Under the pieces are notes generated by a model that did no database searches, was not told where the DNA came from, and worked only from the letters and a program-made list of their open reading frames with translations. The position numbers and the translations under genes were made by a program. This document shows positions 27,088 through 35,679 of a stretch of DNA of 64,000 nucleotides, in pieces. Position 1 is the first letter of the stretch; every line of letters starts with the position of its first letter. This stretch comes from CAWAND01 sp963783335 (lineage in GTDB: Bacteria; Chloroflexota; Anaerolineae; Anaerolineales; E44-bin32), in NCBI GenBank assembly GCA_963783335.1, contig CAWAND010000010.1, positions 1,364,001 through 1,428,000 of the forward strand, read 5' to 3'.

Positions 27088-27529
27088 GATGGATCCCCAT
27101 CACGCAGGTGATCATGGTGAAAGACCTGGCTACGAGCACAAAGATGCCTCGCCTCGGGGTGTGGTCTTGGCGGGGGTCGGGTTGATGGTTTTACTCGTGC
27201 TCTCATTGGCGCTTGTCGCCGGATTGTTTTCGTTCTTCCGGCAACGGCAGGTCAGCGCATACGGTGCCGGCCCGACACCCACGGCGATCCAGCCGCCGGC
27301 GCCGCGCCTGCAAGTCGATCCGGCGAAAGATCTGCAGGAGGTGCGTGCCACGCAGGAAGCACAGTTGAACAGCTACGGCTGGGTGAACAAGGGGGCGGGC
27401 GTCATCCACATGCCTGTTGACCAGGCGATGCAGTTCATCGTCGAGCACGGCGTGCCCACACGCGCTCCTACACCAACCCCGGAAGCGACCCCCTCTGCGT
27501 CGCCAACCCCCGGCAGCGGTGGCAGCTAA
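27080..27529 (+). CDS. conserved single-span membrane protein of the act-cox locus
   Basis: About 149 residues from the GTG at 27080 (GGGGAG nine bases upstream), overlapping actF by 8 bases; an ATG at 27089 is possible. It has a short His-rich cytoplasmic N-terminus, one membrane span (about residues 25-50: VVLAGVGLMVLLVLSLALVA), then a periplasmic domain. The core LQVDPAKDLQEVRA, LNSYGWVNKGAGV and MPVDQAMQFIVEHGVP is a pattern I know from uncharacterised proteins next to SCO and cytochrome oxidase genes in other phyla. It ends in a Pro/Thr linker-like tail. A role in oxidase assembly or in joining complex III to the oxidase is inference. Confidence 0.7.
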   Translation: MAEMDPHHAGDHGERPGYEHKDASPRGVVLAGVGLMVLLVLSLALVAGLFSFFRQRQVSAYGAGPTPTAIQPPAPRLQVDPAKDLQEVRATQEAQLNSYGWVNKGAGVIHMPVDQAMQFIVEHGVPTRAPTPTPEATPSASPTPGSGGS

Positions 27530-27607
27530 CATGCTCGATACCTTGACTTCTCCTTTGTCGAACTTGGGAGCGAATGAGCCAGCCATCATGATGATTTGGA
27601 AGAGACT

Positions 27608-28543
27608 ATGACCGGCTTCAACCCTCTGCCTCCGCAGGCCTCGACCATGGCTGTCCAGGTGGACGCTCTGTTTTACGTTCTCCTAGGCCTGAGCATCTTC
27701 TTCATCTTGCTCATCGCCGGCCTGATCCTCTACTTCGGCCTACGCTATCGTGAGGGTTCCAAAGCCGATCGATCCGGAAAGCGGGATGGCAACTTGCGCT
27801 TGGAATTCTTCTGGGCGGCCGTGCCGTTCGTGATCAGCCTGGGGGTTTTCTACTGGGCCGGATCCCTGTTCTTCACCGACCACTCCCCGCCTCCCAACAC
27901 GATCGATATCTACGTGGTGGGCAAGCAGTGGATGTGGAAGGTCGAGCACACCAACGGATACCGGGAAATCAATGAGATGCACGTGCCGGTCGGACGCCCG
28001 GTGCGCCTGCTCATGTCGTCACAGGACGTCATCCACAGCTTCTATGTGCCTGCCTTCAGGATTAAGCAGGACGTGGTCCCCGGCCGGACAACTGAATTGT
28101 GGTTCCAGCCAACCAAACCGGGCACGTATCATCTCTTTTGCGCTGAATACTGTGGCATGGGCCATTCGGCCATGATTGGTGACATCGTGGTGATGACTCA
28201 GGTTGACTACGAGACCTGGCTCAACCTTGGGGGCGCAGAAGCGCAGGCAGGCATGTCGCCGGGCGAGCAGCTCGCCACGCAGTTGGGCTGCCTTTCCTGT
28301 CATAAGATGGATGGCTCAGGCGTCGGCCCATCATGGGCTGGATTGTTCGGCAGCCAAGTGACGCTCGAATCCGGCCAAACAGTCACGGCTGATGAGGCCT
28401 ACATTAAGCAATCGATCCGGGACCCCATGTCCCAGATCGTCGCCGGCTACCAGCCAGTGATGCCAGATTTTGATGGCCAGATCAATGACACGCAGCTGAC
28501 CGACCTGATTGACTACATCAAGTCGTTGGCACAATCGCAATGA
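27608..28543 (+). CDS. coxB: cytochrome c oxidase subunit II with fused cytochrome c (caa3-type)
   Basis: Receives electrons at the binuclear CuA centre. 311 residues from the ATG at 27608 (GGAAGAG upstream). Two membrane spans (about 21-44 and 70-90), then the cupredoxin domain with the CuA ligands His143, Cys178, Glu180, Cys182, His186 and Met189 (CAEYCGMGHSAM). A C-terminal cytochrome c domain follows with CLSCH at 228-232 and a Met ligand in VMPDFDG. The fused haem lets the oxidase take electrons directly from alternative complex III, consistent with the operon. A 78-base gap upstream holds only a doubtful 26-codon frame. Confidence 0.95.
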   Translation: MTGFNPLPPQASTMAVQVDALFYVLLGLSIFFILLIAGLILYFGLRYREGSKADRSGKRDGNLRLEFFWAAVPFVISLGVFYWAGSLFFTDHSPPPNTIDIYVVGKQWMWKVEHTNGYREINEMHVPVGRPVRLLMSSQDVIHSFYVPAFRIKQDVVPGRTTELWFQPTKPGTYHLFCAEYCGMGHSAMIGDIVVMTQVDYETWLNLGGAEAQAGMSPGEQLATQLGCLSCHKMDGSGVGPSWAGLFGSQVTLESGQTVTADEAYIKQSIRDPMSQIVAGYQPVMPDFDGQINDTQLTDLIDYIKSLAQSQ

Positions 28544-28566
28544 ACGTGGAATCCAGGTGCTAGGTG

Positions 28567-30195
28567 ATGGAAACAACACTCTCTGAATCGAAACCCAACT
28601 ACTTGAATATCAGCACCACGATACGTTCATGGCTGCTGACGACCGATCACAAGCGGATCGGGATCTTGTATCTCGTGTCGGTGATCTTCTTCTTCGCCAT
28701 TGCAGGCACAGCCGCCGCCATGATGCGGCTGGAACTGTTGACGCCGCGCGGCAACTTGGTCCAACCGGAAACCTACAACAAGCTGTTCACGATGCATGGC
28801 GTCATCATGGTCTGGTTCTTCATGATCCCGGCCATCCCGGCCGTGCTCGGGAATTTCTTCATTCCGATGATGATTGGGGCCAGAGATGTGGCCTTCCCAA
28901 GACTGAACCTTGCCAGTTGGTACGTCTTCATCGTCGGGGCAATCTTTACCATGGGTGCGGTGGTCACTGGTGGGATCGACACCGGTTGGACGTTCTACGT
29001 GCCCTACAGCACGCTGTACAGCAATACGTCGGTCGTTATTGCCACGGCGGGCGTGTTCATCGTGGGATTCTCGTCGATCTTCACCGGCATCAACTTCATT
29101 GTCACCATTCACAAGATGCGTGCGCCGGGCATGACCTGGTTCCGACTTCCGCTCTTCGTTTGGTCAAACTATGCCAACAGCCTGATCATGGTCTTGGCAA
29201 CCCCGATCCTGGCGATCACCGTGCTCTTGATTGGCCTGGATCACGCCTTCGGGATTGGTTTTTTTGACCCGTCGACGGGGGGCGATCCGATTCTGTACCA
29301 GCACCTGTTCTGGTTCTACAGTCATCCGGCCGTCTACATCATGATCCTCCCCGCTATGGGCGTGATCAGTGAGCTGATTTCGGCATTCAGCCGGAGCCGC
29401 GTGTTCGGCTACAAAGTGGTGGCTTTTTCGAGCCTGGCGATCGCCGCTCTTGGGTTCATGGTGTGGGGGCACCATATGTTTGTCTCCGGCCAATCGCCCT
29501 ACGCCAGCACAGTGTTCTCTTTTCTCAGCTTTGTCGTCGCCGTACCTTCGGCTATCAAGGTCTTTAACTGGATCGCCACCCTTAACAAGGGCCATATCTC
29601 GTTCAAGACACCAATGCTGTATGCCTTGGGCTTCATCGGTTTGTTCACCGTAGGTGGCCTGACCGGCGTGATGTTGGCCTCCCTGGCGTTCGACGTTCAC
29701 GTCACCGATACGTACTTTGTGGTGGCGCACTTCCACTACATCATGGTGGGGTCAACCGTGATGGCGTTTCTCGGTGGCATGCACTACTGGTTCCCCAAGA
29801 TCACCGGGAAGATGTACCCGGAGCGTTGGGGCCAGTTTTCGGCCATCATCATCTTTGTGGGATTCAATCTGACGTTCTTCCCCCAGTTCATCCTGGGCCT
29901 GGAGGGCATGCCAAGGCGATATTACGCCTATCCTCCCGAGTTCCAAGTCCTGAATGTCGCCTCAACCGCTGGCGCCTCCATCCTGGCCGTCGGCTACATC
30001 CTGCCCCTGCTCTATCTGGTGTGGTCCGTGTTCAAGGGTGCGCCGGCACCTGGCAATCCCTGGAACTCCCCCAGCCTGGAATGGCAATCGTCGTCGCCGC
30101 CGCCTAAGGACAACTTCGAGGAGCCTCCGGTGGTGACTCACGAGGCCTACGATTATTCCCAGATGGTCCAAGCTCAAGGAGCGCTGGATGGCTGA
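28567..30195 (+). CDS. coxA: cytochrome c oxidase subunit I, A2-type
   Basis: Catalytic subunit reducing O2 to water at haem a3-CuB and pumping protons. About 542 residues; start at the ATG at 28567 (a GTG one codon earlier is possible). Haem and copper ligands are in TMHGVIM, WFYSHPAVY, WGHHMFVSG and VAHFHYIM. In the helix VI motif YSHPAVY the D-channel Glu (HPEVY in A1 enzymes) is Ala and a Tyr-Ser pair precedes the His, which defines the A2 subfamily. The Tyr cross-linked to His is kept. The C-terminal 45 residues are soluble and Pro-rich. It overlaps coxC by 8 bases. Confidence 0.96.
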   Translation: METTLSESKPNYLNISTTIRSWLLTTDHKRIGILYLVSVIFFFAIAGTAAAMMRLELLTPRGNLVQPETYNKLFTMHGVIMVWFFMIPAIPAVLGNFFIPMMIGARDVAFPRLNLASWYVFIVGAIFTMGAVVTGGIDTGWTFYVPYSTLYSNTSVVIATAGVFIVGFSSIFTGINFIVTIHKMRAPGMTWFRLPLFVWSNYANSLIMVLATPILAITVLLIGLDHAFGIGFFDPSTGGDPILYQHLFWFYSHPAVYIMILPAMGVISELISAFSRSRVFGYKVVAFSSLAIAALGFMVWGHHMFVSGQSPYASTVFSFLSFVVAVPSAIKVFNWIATLNKGHISFKTPMLYALGFIGLFTVGGLTGVMLASLAFDVHVTDTYFVVAHFHYIMVGSTVMAFLGGMHYWFPKITGKMYPERWGQFSAIIIFVGFNLTFFPQFILGLEGMPRRYYAYPPEFQVLNVASTAGASILAVGYILPLLYLVWSVFKGAPAPGNPWNSPSLEWQSSSPPPKDNFEEPPVVTHEAYDYSQMVQAQGALDG

Positions 30196-30832
30196 AAGTC
30201 AATCGCTGGTCGCCCACCATTTTTCTACCCTCGAGCAGGAACATGATGCCGAGACCATGGGCATGTGGGTCTTCCTGGCCACTGAGGTGCTCTTCTTCGG
30301 CGGGCTGTTCTCCGTCTATACCGTCTATCGCGTGATCTTCCCCGGCGCCTGGGACGCTGGCAGCCGGATCTTGGATCTGAATCTGGGCACGCTAAACACG
30401 GCCGTGCTGCTCGGAAGCAGCCTAACCATGGCCCTGGCGCTGCATGCGGCCAAGCTGGGCAACCGGCGCACGATGGTATTCTTCCTGTTGGTCACGGCGT
30501 CTTTGGGGACCCTGTTCCTGGGCGTAAAGGGGTTCGAGTACTATCACAAATACACCGAACACCTGCTGCCAGGCCTTGGTTTTCAGCTTCCAAATGGGAT
30601 GCCGGTCCAGGTGGGCCTGTTTCTCCGCATGTACTTTGTGATGACGGCCCTGCACGCTTTTCACCTTTTCGTGGGTATAGGGCTTGTGCTCGTATTGGCC
30701 GTCTTCGGTTGGCGGGGCAAGTTCACGCCGCTCAAGCATTCCCCTGTTGAGCTGATTGGGCTGTACTGGCACTTCGTCGACATCGTGTGGATCTTCCTGT
30801 TTCCGCTACTCTACCTGATAGATAGAAGCTAA
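30188..30832 (+). CDS. coxC: cytochrome c oxidase subunit III
   Basis: 214 residues with five or more membrane spans; a short subunit III of the bacterial type with GMWVFLATEVLFFGG at the first span and HAFHLFVGIGLVL and YWHFVDIVWIFLFPLLYL at the last two. It lies beside subunit I and supports proton uptake and stability; it binds no metal. The start overlaps coxA by 8 bases and the stop overlaps the coxD start (TAATG). No duplication or truncation is seen. Confidence 0.94.
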   Translation: MAESQSLVAHHFSTLEQEHDAETMGMWVFLATEVLFFGGLFSVYTVYRVIFPGAWDAGSRILDLNLGTLNTAVLLGSSLTMALALHAAKLGNRRTMVFFLLVTASLGTLFLGVKGFEYYHKYTEHLLPGLGFQLPNGMPVQVGLFLRMYFVMTALHAFHLFVGIGLVLVLAVFGWRGKFTPLKHSPVELIGLYWHFVDIVWIFLFPLLYLIDRS

Positions 30833-31131
30833 TGAGCCAAGAGACCACCTCTTCCGTCCGAACTCTGATCCTGGCTTTCTTGGGGCTGATGGTTCTGCTG
30901 GCCCTGACTGTCTGGGGATCCTTCATCGACGTGGGCGCCTGGCGGGCAACCGTGGCCGTCGTGGTGGCGATTGCCAAAGCCCTGATCGTGATGGTTTTCT
31001 TTATGCATCTGAAAGGCAGCAACCGTCTGATATGGACAGTGGCGGGCGCCGGCTTCGTATGGCTGTCATTCTTGCTGGTCCTGACCATCGGAGACTTTGT
31101 CACCCGCGTGCCGATCGGCCCTGGGCCCTGA
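30832..31131 (+). CDS. coxD: cytochrome c oxidase subunit IV (small caa3 subunit)
   Basis: 99 residues with three membrane spans; FIDVGAWRATVAVVVAIAKA followed by FFMHLKGSNRLIW is the subunit IV pattern found in caa3 and bo3 oxidases. It stabilises the CuB site. Translation is coupled to coxC by overlapping stop and start. It is the last gene of the respiratory cluster; no clear terminator follows, and no haem A synthase, CtaB or SCO assembly gene is in the window. Confidence 0.9.
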   Translation: MSQETTSSVRTLILAFLGLMVLLALTVWGSFIDVGAWRATVAVVVAIAKALIVMVFFMHLKGSNRLIWTVAGAGFVWLSFLLVLTIGDFVTRVPIGPGP

Positions 31132-31170
31132 TAGTTCGCCGGTCCGGTCACAATCGACGGGGCAACCGAG

Positions 31171-31201
31171 TTGATGAGGTGAGCACGGCCATAGGTATAA
31201 T
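31171..31201 (+). promoter_or_regulatory. probable gatB promoter
   Basis: TTGATG, 19-base spacer, TATAAT, about 95 bases before gatB, in the 165-base gap after coxD. The spacer is long but equals that of the act/cox promoter. Confidence 0.55.
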
Positions 31202-31296
31202 GTGGCCGTGTTTTGCATTTCAACCCATCTGCTCATGGGCTGGCGGCGTGCGTTCGATCGTCTGCTCGCCCGAGCCGTCGTTCGGATTGATATCTG

Positions 31297-32736
31297 ATGC
31301 CTGAATTCGAAGCCATTATCGGTTTGGAAACGCACATTCAGCTCAACACAGAAAGCAAGATCTTCTGTGGCTGCAAGGCCGACTCTTGGGGTGACCCACC
31401 CAACACGAACATCTGCCCGGTGTGCTGCGGGCTGCCCGGTGTCCTGCCGACTCTGAACTCGGCGGCCGTGGAAAAGGCGGTTCTGTTGGCTGCGGCGATG
31501 CAAGCCGATTCCATCCAGCCTCTCTCCTATTTCGCTCGCAAGAATTACTTCTACCCCGATCTCCCCAAGGGATATCAGATCAGTCAGTATGACGAGCCGC
31601 TGGCGCGGGGCGGAGAGATGCGCCTGCCTTTGGACGACGGCCAGTCACTCAGGGTGAGGATCGCCAAGCTGCATCTGGAAGAGGATGCCGGCAAAACCAT
31701 TCGGGAGAGAGATCGGCGCTTGATCGATTTCAATCGGTGCGGCGTGCCCTTGGTCGAAATGGTCACCGAACCTGATCTCCGCTCGGCGGACCAGGCGGCC
31801 CACTACCTTATCCGTCTTCGTCAGCTACTGCGCTGGTTGGGGATCTCCGAAGGCGACATGGAGAAGGGGCAACTTCGGTGTGACGCCAATGTCTCCATTC
31901 GCCAAATCGGAACCACGGGGCTCAACGCCAAGACCGAGATCAAGAATGTCAATTCCATCGAGGCCGTCCGCCAGGCAATCCAGGCGGAAATCGACCGACA
32001 GATTCGGGAAGTAGATCAGGGTGGCGCGGTCGAAGCGTGGACACTCAACTGGGACGAGGACACTGGCACGCTTCACAAGATGCGCTCCAAGGAGACGGAG
32101 GCAGACTACCGTTACTTCCGTGAGCCTGACCTGCTGCCGATCGTGCTCACCAAGGATTGGAAAAGCCAAATCCTGGCAGGGCTGCCCGAGCTCCCCTTGG
32201 CCCGCCGAACGAGATTCACCGAGCAGTACGGGCTGCCGGAATACGACGCTGAGATCCTGACCGAAGAGCGAAGCCTCTCCGAGTACTTTGAGGCCGCCGT
32301 CGCCGCAGGTCAGGTCGACGCCAAGGCGATCTCGAACTGGTTGATGAATGATGTTTTGCGGCTCATTCGGGAGCAGCATAGTCTGGCGGCCAACCTGGCT
32401 TTGAAGCCCGAGCACCTGACTCAGATTGTGGGCATGGTGGAGCGGGGGGATATCACGGCCAACACCGGAAAAGAGCTGTTGGACAAAGTTAACCAGAGCG
32501 GGCGATCCCCTCAGGAGATCGTGGAGACAGAGGGGCTGGCCCAAGTCTCGGACGAGGCGGCGCTTGGCCGTATTGCGGCAGATATCGTGGCATCCAATCC
32601 CGAGCAGGTGGGCACCTACCGAGGCGGAAAAACGACCGTCATCGGGTGGTTTGTGGGGCAGGTCATGCGGGAGACCCAGGGGAAGGCAAACCCGCAGGCA
32701 GTCAAGAAGGTTCTAGAGGATCTGTTGTCTGAATGA
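31297..32736 (+). CDS. gatB: Asp-tRNA(Asn)/Glu-tRNA(Gln) amidotransferase subunit B
   Basis: tRNA-binding and kinase-like subunit that activates the misacylated Asp or Glu with ATP. 479 residues, normal length. N-terminal cradle: EFEAIIGLETHIQLNTESK, FCGC and NTNICPVCCGLPGVLP (zinc cysteines). YFARKNYFYPDLPKGYQISQ, LHLEEDAGK and RCDANVSIR are diagnostic. The C-terminal helical and YqeY-like domain ends in GWFVGQVMRETQGKANPQAV. It is unlinked to gatCA, which is 12 kb away. The stop overlaps the start of the acetyltransferase gene (ATGA). The ribosome-binding site is weak. Confidence 0.95.
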   Translation: MPEFEAIIGLETHIQLNTESKIFCGCKADSWGDPPNTNICPVCCGLPGVLPTLNSAAVEKAVLLAAAMQADSIQPLSYFARKNYFYPDLPKGYQISQYDEPLARGGEMRLPLDDGQSLRVRIAKLHLEEDAGKTIRERDRRLIDFNRCGVPLVEMVTEPDLRSADQAAHYLIRLRQLLRWLGISEGDMEKGQLRCDANVSIRQIGTTGLNAKTEIKNVNSIEAVRQAIQAEIDRQIREVDQGGAVEAWTLNWDEDTGTLHKMRSKETEADYRYFREPDLLPIVLTKDWKSQILAGLPELPLARRTRFTEQYGLPEYDAEILTEERSLSEYFEAAVAAGQVDAKAISNWLMNDVLRLIREQHSLAANLALKPEHLTQIVGMVERGDITANTGKELLDKVNQSGRSPQEIVETEGLAQVSDEAALGRIAADIVASNPEQVGTYRGGKTTVIGWFVGQVMRETQGKANPQAVKKVLEDLLSE

Positions 32737-33251
32737 CGCTTTCAGGTGCGCCTGAGGAGTCCCTGCCTCCCGAGAGCTCAGCCCTCTCCCTGAGGCCGGC
32801 CCGTGAAGATGAACAATCCCTCATCAAGTCCTTCATCCGGAATGAGCATCTCAACCCCCTCAGCCTGAACTGGCGCCATTTCTGGTTGGCCGAGAGGGCG
32901 GCCGGCGAGATCGTCGGCTGCGGTCAGGTGAAGACCCACGGCGATGGCAGTCGGGAACTGGCGTCACTTGTGGTGCTTCCGGCCTGGCGCAGCCGGGGTG
33001 TGGCGGGGAGCCTGGTCTCACGGCTGAAACAGGAAGCCGGTCCCCCCCTTTGGCTCACATGCAGATCGGGCCTGATTCCCTTCTACGCCAAGTTTGGCTT
33101 CCAGGATGTGACCCACTCGGAGGACCTTCCGCCTTATTTCCGGCGACTGCGCGGCTTGGCCAAGGTGTTTCTGCGCCTTGTGAGACCGAGAGAGTCCATG
33201 GCAGTGATGGTGTGGTCGGGTGGTGCCGGAGAAGATGCGTTTCCCGGCTAG
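32733..33251 (+). CDS. GNAT-family N-acetyltransferase
   Basis: 172 residues. Acetyl-CoA binding motif A is seen as SLVVLPAWRSRGVAGSLVSRL (about residues 75-95), with LRPAREDEQSLIKSF at the N-terminus and IPFYAKFGFQDV at the C-terminal motif. The acceptor is unknown; the form resembles small single-domain GNATs that modify small molecules or ribosomal proteins. Translation is coupled to gatB. Its stop shares the palindrome CTAG with the stop of the convergent lipoprotein gene, so there is no terminator between them. Confidence 0.82.
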   Translation: MTLSGAPEESLPPESSALSLRPAREDEQSLIKSFIRNEHLNPLSLNWRHFWLAERAAGEIVGCGQVKTHGDGSRELASLVVLPAWRSRGVAGSLVSRLKQEAGPPLWLTCRSGLIPFYAKFGFQDVTHSEDLPPYFRRLRGLAKVFLRLVRPRESMAVMVWSGGAGEDAFPG

Positions 33252-34636
33252 GGTCCCGCGGTGGCCGGTCCGGTGAAATCGTAGCTGACGTTATCGCCGC
33301 TGGGCGTGGCCAGAATGGCGGGCACGACGCCGCCCTCAAAACGTGCCAGGCTCCAGTTCCCAACACTTCCCTTCAGGTAGATGAAGCGCGCATCATCCTG
33401 CCAACGCAGCTTAGTGCCCTGCCCAAAATCCAACTTCGGCGCAGAAGGCGTTCCGACGTGGAGCTCGCTGGGACCACCTGAGCTGTATGCGAAACGCAGC
33501 GCATTCACCGACCAACCTTCCCACTTGATATTGCCTTGATCGTAGGTTTCAATCCCGGACCCGTCCGGATGAGCCAACATCAGGTTGGGAGGCGCGCTGC
33601 TGCTTGCTCCTGGCCGAAGGAAGGCGACCCAATCCTGGGTTGGCGAGAGGCTCGGAGCGGAGCCAGCCTGGATGAAAAAGAAATCTCCTGGGATCTGCCC
33701 CAACTGGGTAGCACTGCCATCGCTGGCCGATACCGACCATATGGTGCCACTCGGGTTCGAGCCCAAGGGATCGGCCGAGGGGATGGCGACGCCGAAGCCG
33801 GTGGAGTTCGTTCGCCAGATGGGCTGAGCGTAGTATTGATACTCGCTGTAGGTGGTAACCGGATCGTAGGCAATCACATTTGAATGTAGATCGGTGCCAT
33901 CCACTTTGGCCAGGCTGATTGACTTGGGCTGCACGATGACCACGTGCGTACCGTCCGGCGAAATCGTGAAATCGCCGCCGGCATCAGGGGCAAAGATGGT
34001 GTCAAGCTGACCGGTGTCGACGTCCAGCTGCAGCCCATCGTTGTACTTGAAGTTGCCGGGGAAATTGCCGAAGGCCCTGGTGTTCATCATCAGACGGTGC
34101 GTGCCCGGAATGAAGGCGATTTGAGAGACATCGTTGTGGTCGAAATTCTGCAGCGGGTAGAGCCCATCCCACTGCTGAGGCGTCATCAGGGCGCGGTCGC
34201 CGGTCCCATCCCGATTGATCACCCGAACCTCGGAGGGCACGTTCTGGTTGGCGGGCCGTCTCAGGTAGACGATGCGTTCGCCATCGCTGGAGATCAAGAC
34301 CTTGTACGAGTTGCCGCTGGATGTCAGTTGGACGGGAGCCGCGTCGCCGTCGACGAGCCACACGTTCCCAGCGTCCGTGTAGACGATGCGCAGCACAGGA
34401 GACGGCCCCAGCGGCGGCTGAGGTGCCGGCTCGGTGGCGGTGGCAGCCGCTTGAGTTGGCTCGGACGGGGGCTGAGTGGGGGTCGGTTGGGCCGGGGCCA
34501 AGGCAGTGAGCGTCGCGGCCACGCCGGTGGCAAGGGCGTGTGACTGTGCTTCTGGTGTTGACGTGGAGCTGGGCAGTGCGCAGGCCAAACTCGCCACCAA
34601 AAGGACGATCGGTGCAAACCAAATCTTTGAGTTCAT
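33248..34636 (-). CDS. exported lipoprotein with WD40-like (PD40/TolB-type) beta-propeller
   Basis: 462 residues. Signal peptide with lipobox (LLVASLAC), then a Pro/Thr/Glu/Ala-rich linker (about 25-80) that would span the wall, then a propeller. Repeats such as ISSDGERIVYLR, FTISPDGTHVVIVQPK and WRTNSTGFGVAIPSAD have the PD40 pattern with bound-ligand-like blades. The family binds peptides or glycans, or scaffolds proteins; no catalytic residues are seen. It resembles the propeller half of the kinase at 52.9 kb. A perfect CRP/FNR-type palindrome sits 10-29 bases before the start codon, and a possible -10 (TACAAT, minus strand, 34690-34695) lies further upstream. Confidence 0.75.
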   Translation of the reverse strand: MNSKIWFAPIVLLVASLACALPSSTSTPEAQSHALATGVAATLTALAPAQPTPTQPPSEPTQAAATATEPAPQPPLGPSPVLRIVYTDAGNVWLVDGDAAPVQLTSSGNSYKVLISSDGERIVYLRRPANQNVPSEVRVINRDGTGDRALMTPQQWDGLYPLQNFDHNDVSQIAFIPGTHRLMMNTRAFGNFPGNFKYNDGLQLDVDTGQLDTIFAPDAGGDFTISPDGTHVVIVQPKSISLAKVDGTDLHSNVIAYDPVTTYSEYQYYAQPIWRTNSTGFGVAIPSADPLGSNPSGTIWSVSASDGSATQLGQIPGDFFFIQAGSAPSLSPTQDWVAFLRPGASSSAPPNLMLAHPDGSGIETYDQGNIKWEGWSVNALRFAYSSGGPSELHVGTPSAPKLDFGQGTKLRWQDDARFIYLKGSVGNWSLARFEGGVVPAILATPSGDNVSYDFTGPATAGP

Positions 34637-34645
34637 AACTTCCTC

Positions 34646-34665
34646 TTTGTGAAAACTGTCACAAA
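34646..34665. promoter_or_regulatory. CRP/FNR-type palindrome TTTGTGA-N6-TCACAAA
   Basis: Perfect 7-base arms, the most symmetric of three such sites. It lies between the possible -10 at 34690-34695 and the ATG of the lipoprotein gene. In that position a bound protein would block transcription, unless another promoter is used. Confidence 0.62.
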
Positions 34666-34786
34666 TGACCTCGGGCGGACAACCCGGGCATTGTACAAGA
34701 CCTTGGTCGGGCCGGAAACTGGGCCAGCTTGAGAGGAAGTGTGAGTATGGCTTGCCTTGGCCCCTTCTTAGAAGCCGGTCACGCGC

Positions 34787-35634
34787 CTAATCGTAGGTGT
34801 AGAAGCCGCGGCCCGATTTGCGGCCCAGATAGCCGGCGTCTACCATCTTGCGCAGGAGCGGTGCCGGCCGGTACTTATCTTCGCCGAGGTCCCGCTGCAG
34901 GACTTCCATGACATACAGCACCACATCCAGACCAACCAGGTCACACAGGGTCAGCGGACCCATCGGGTGGTTCATGCCCAGCTTCATCACCGTGTCGATG
35001 GCCTCAGGCGTGCCAACTCCCTCCTGGAGCGCGAAAACGGCTTCGTTGATCATCGGACACAAGATGCGGTTGGATATGAAGCCAGGTGAATCGGCGGCTT
35101 CAACGGGCTCCTTGCCCATCCGCCTCCCGACTTCGATGGCAAGCTTGGTGGTCTCATCCGACGTGGCCAGACCTCGCACCACTTCCAGCAGACGCATCAA
35201 GGGTACGGGGTTAAGAAGTGCATGCCCACCACGCGGTCCGGCCGCTTGGTGGCGGCGCCGATCCGGGTCAGCGAAATGGAAGATGTATTGGAAGCCAGGA
35301 CGGCCTTTTCGGGTGCCAGGCTGTCCAGCTGAGTGAAAAGTTCGAGTTTCAGTTTCGGGTTTTCGGTGGCGGCCTCCACCACCAGATCGGCCTCACGCGC
35401 CGCTTCCATGTCGAGGGCTGTGGCGATGCTCAGGGCGGCCGCCTTCTGCTCTTCGTCGATCTTTCCCTTTTCGGCAAGCCGTGCCACGGATTTGGCGATG
35501 GTCTCCTGGCCGCGGGCGACGGCGTCGGAGTCCACATCGGTCATGGTGACTTCGTAGCCGGAAACGGCGGCCGTCTGGGCGATGCCGTTGCCCATCGTGC
35601 CGGCACCAACTACGACGATCTTCCTGATGTCCAT
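34787..35634 (-). CDS. hbd: 3-hydroxybutyryl-CoA dehydrogenase, frameshifted
   Basis: NAD(P)-dependent oxidation of 3-hydroxyacyl-CoA. N-terminal Rossmann half: KIVVVGAGTMGNGIAQTAA, LVVEAATENPKLKLELF, ASNTSSISLTRI and GMHF (catalytic His). C-terminal half: MRLLEVVRGLATSDETT, DSPGFISNRIL, NEAVFALQEGVGTPEAID and GPLTLCDLVGLD. The frame breaks at 35212-35216: upstream reads GMHFLTPYP and stops, downstream resumes at LMRLLEVV. Adding one base to the minus-strand CTTCTTAACC gives GMHFFNPVPLMRLLEVV and a protein of 282 residues, exactly the family norm. The thiolase gene upstream makes this a fatty-acid or butyrate-type pair. Confidence 0.92.
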
Positions 35635-35679
35635 TTGAAGCGGCTCCTCGTTGAATGGTGAAGTGTGCGGGTGAGGGGT

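Noticed and set aside
27531..27611. 26-codon frame ending in ATGA overlap with coxB
   Set aside because: No clear ribosome-binding site and no membrane or conserved pattern; probably leader sequence, though the overlap is neat.
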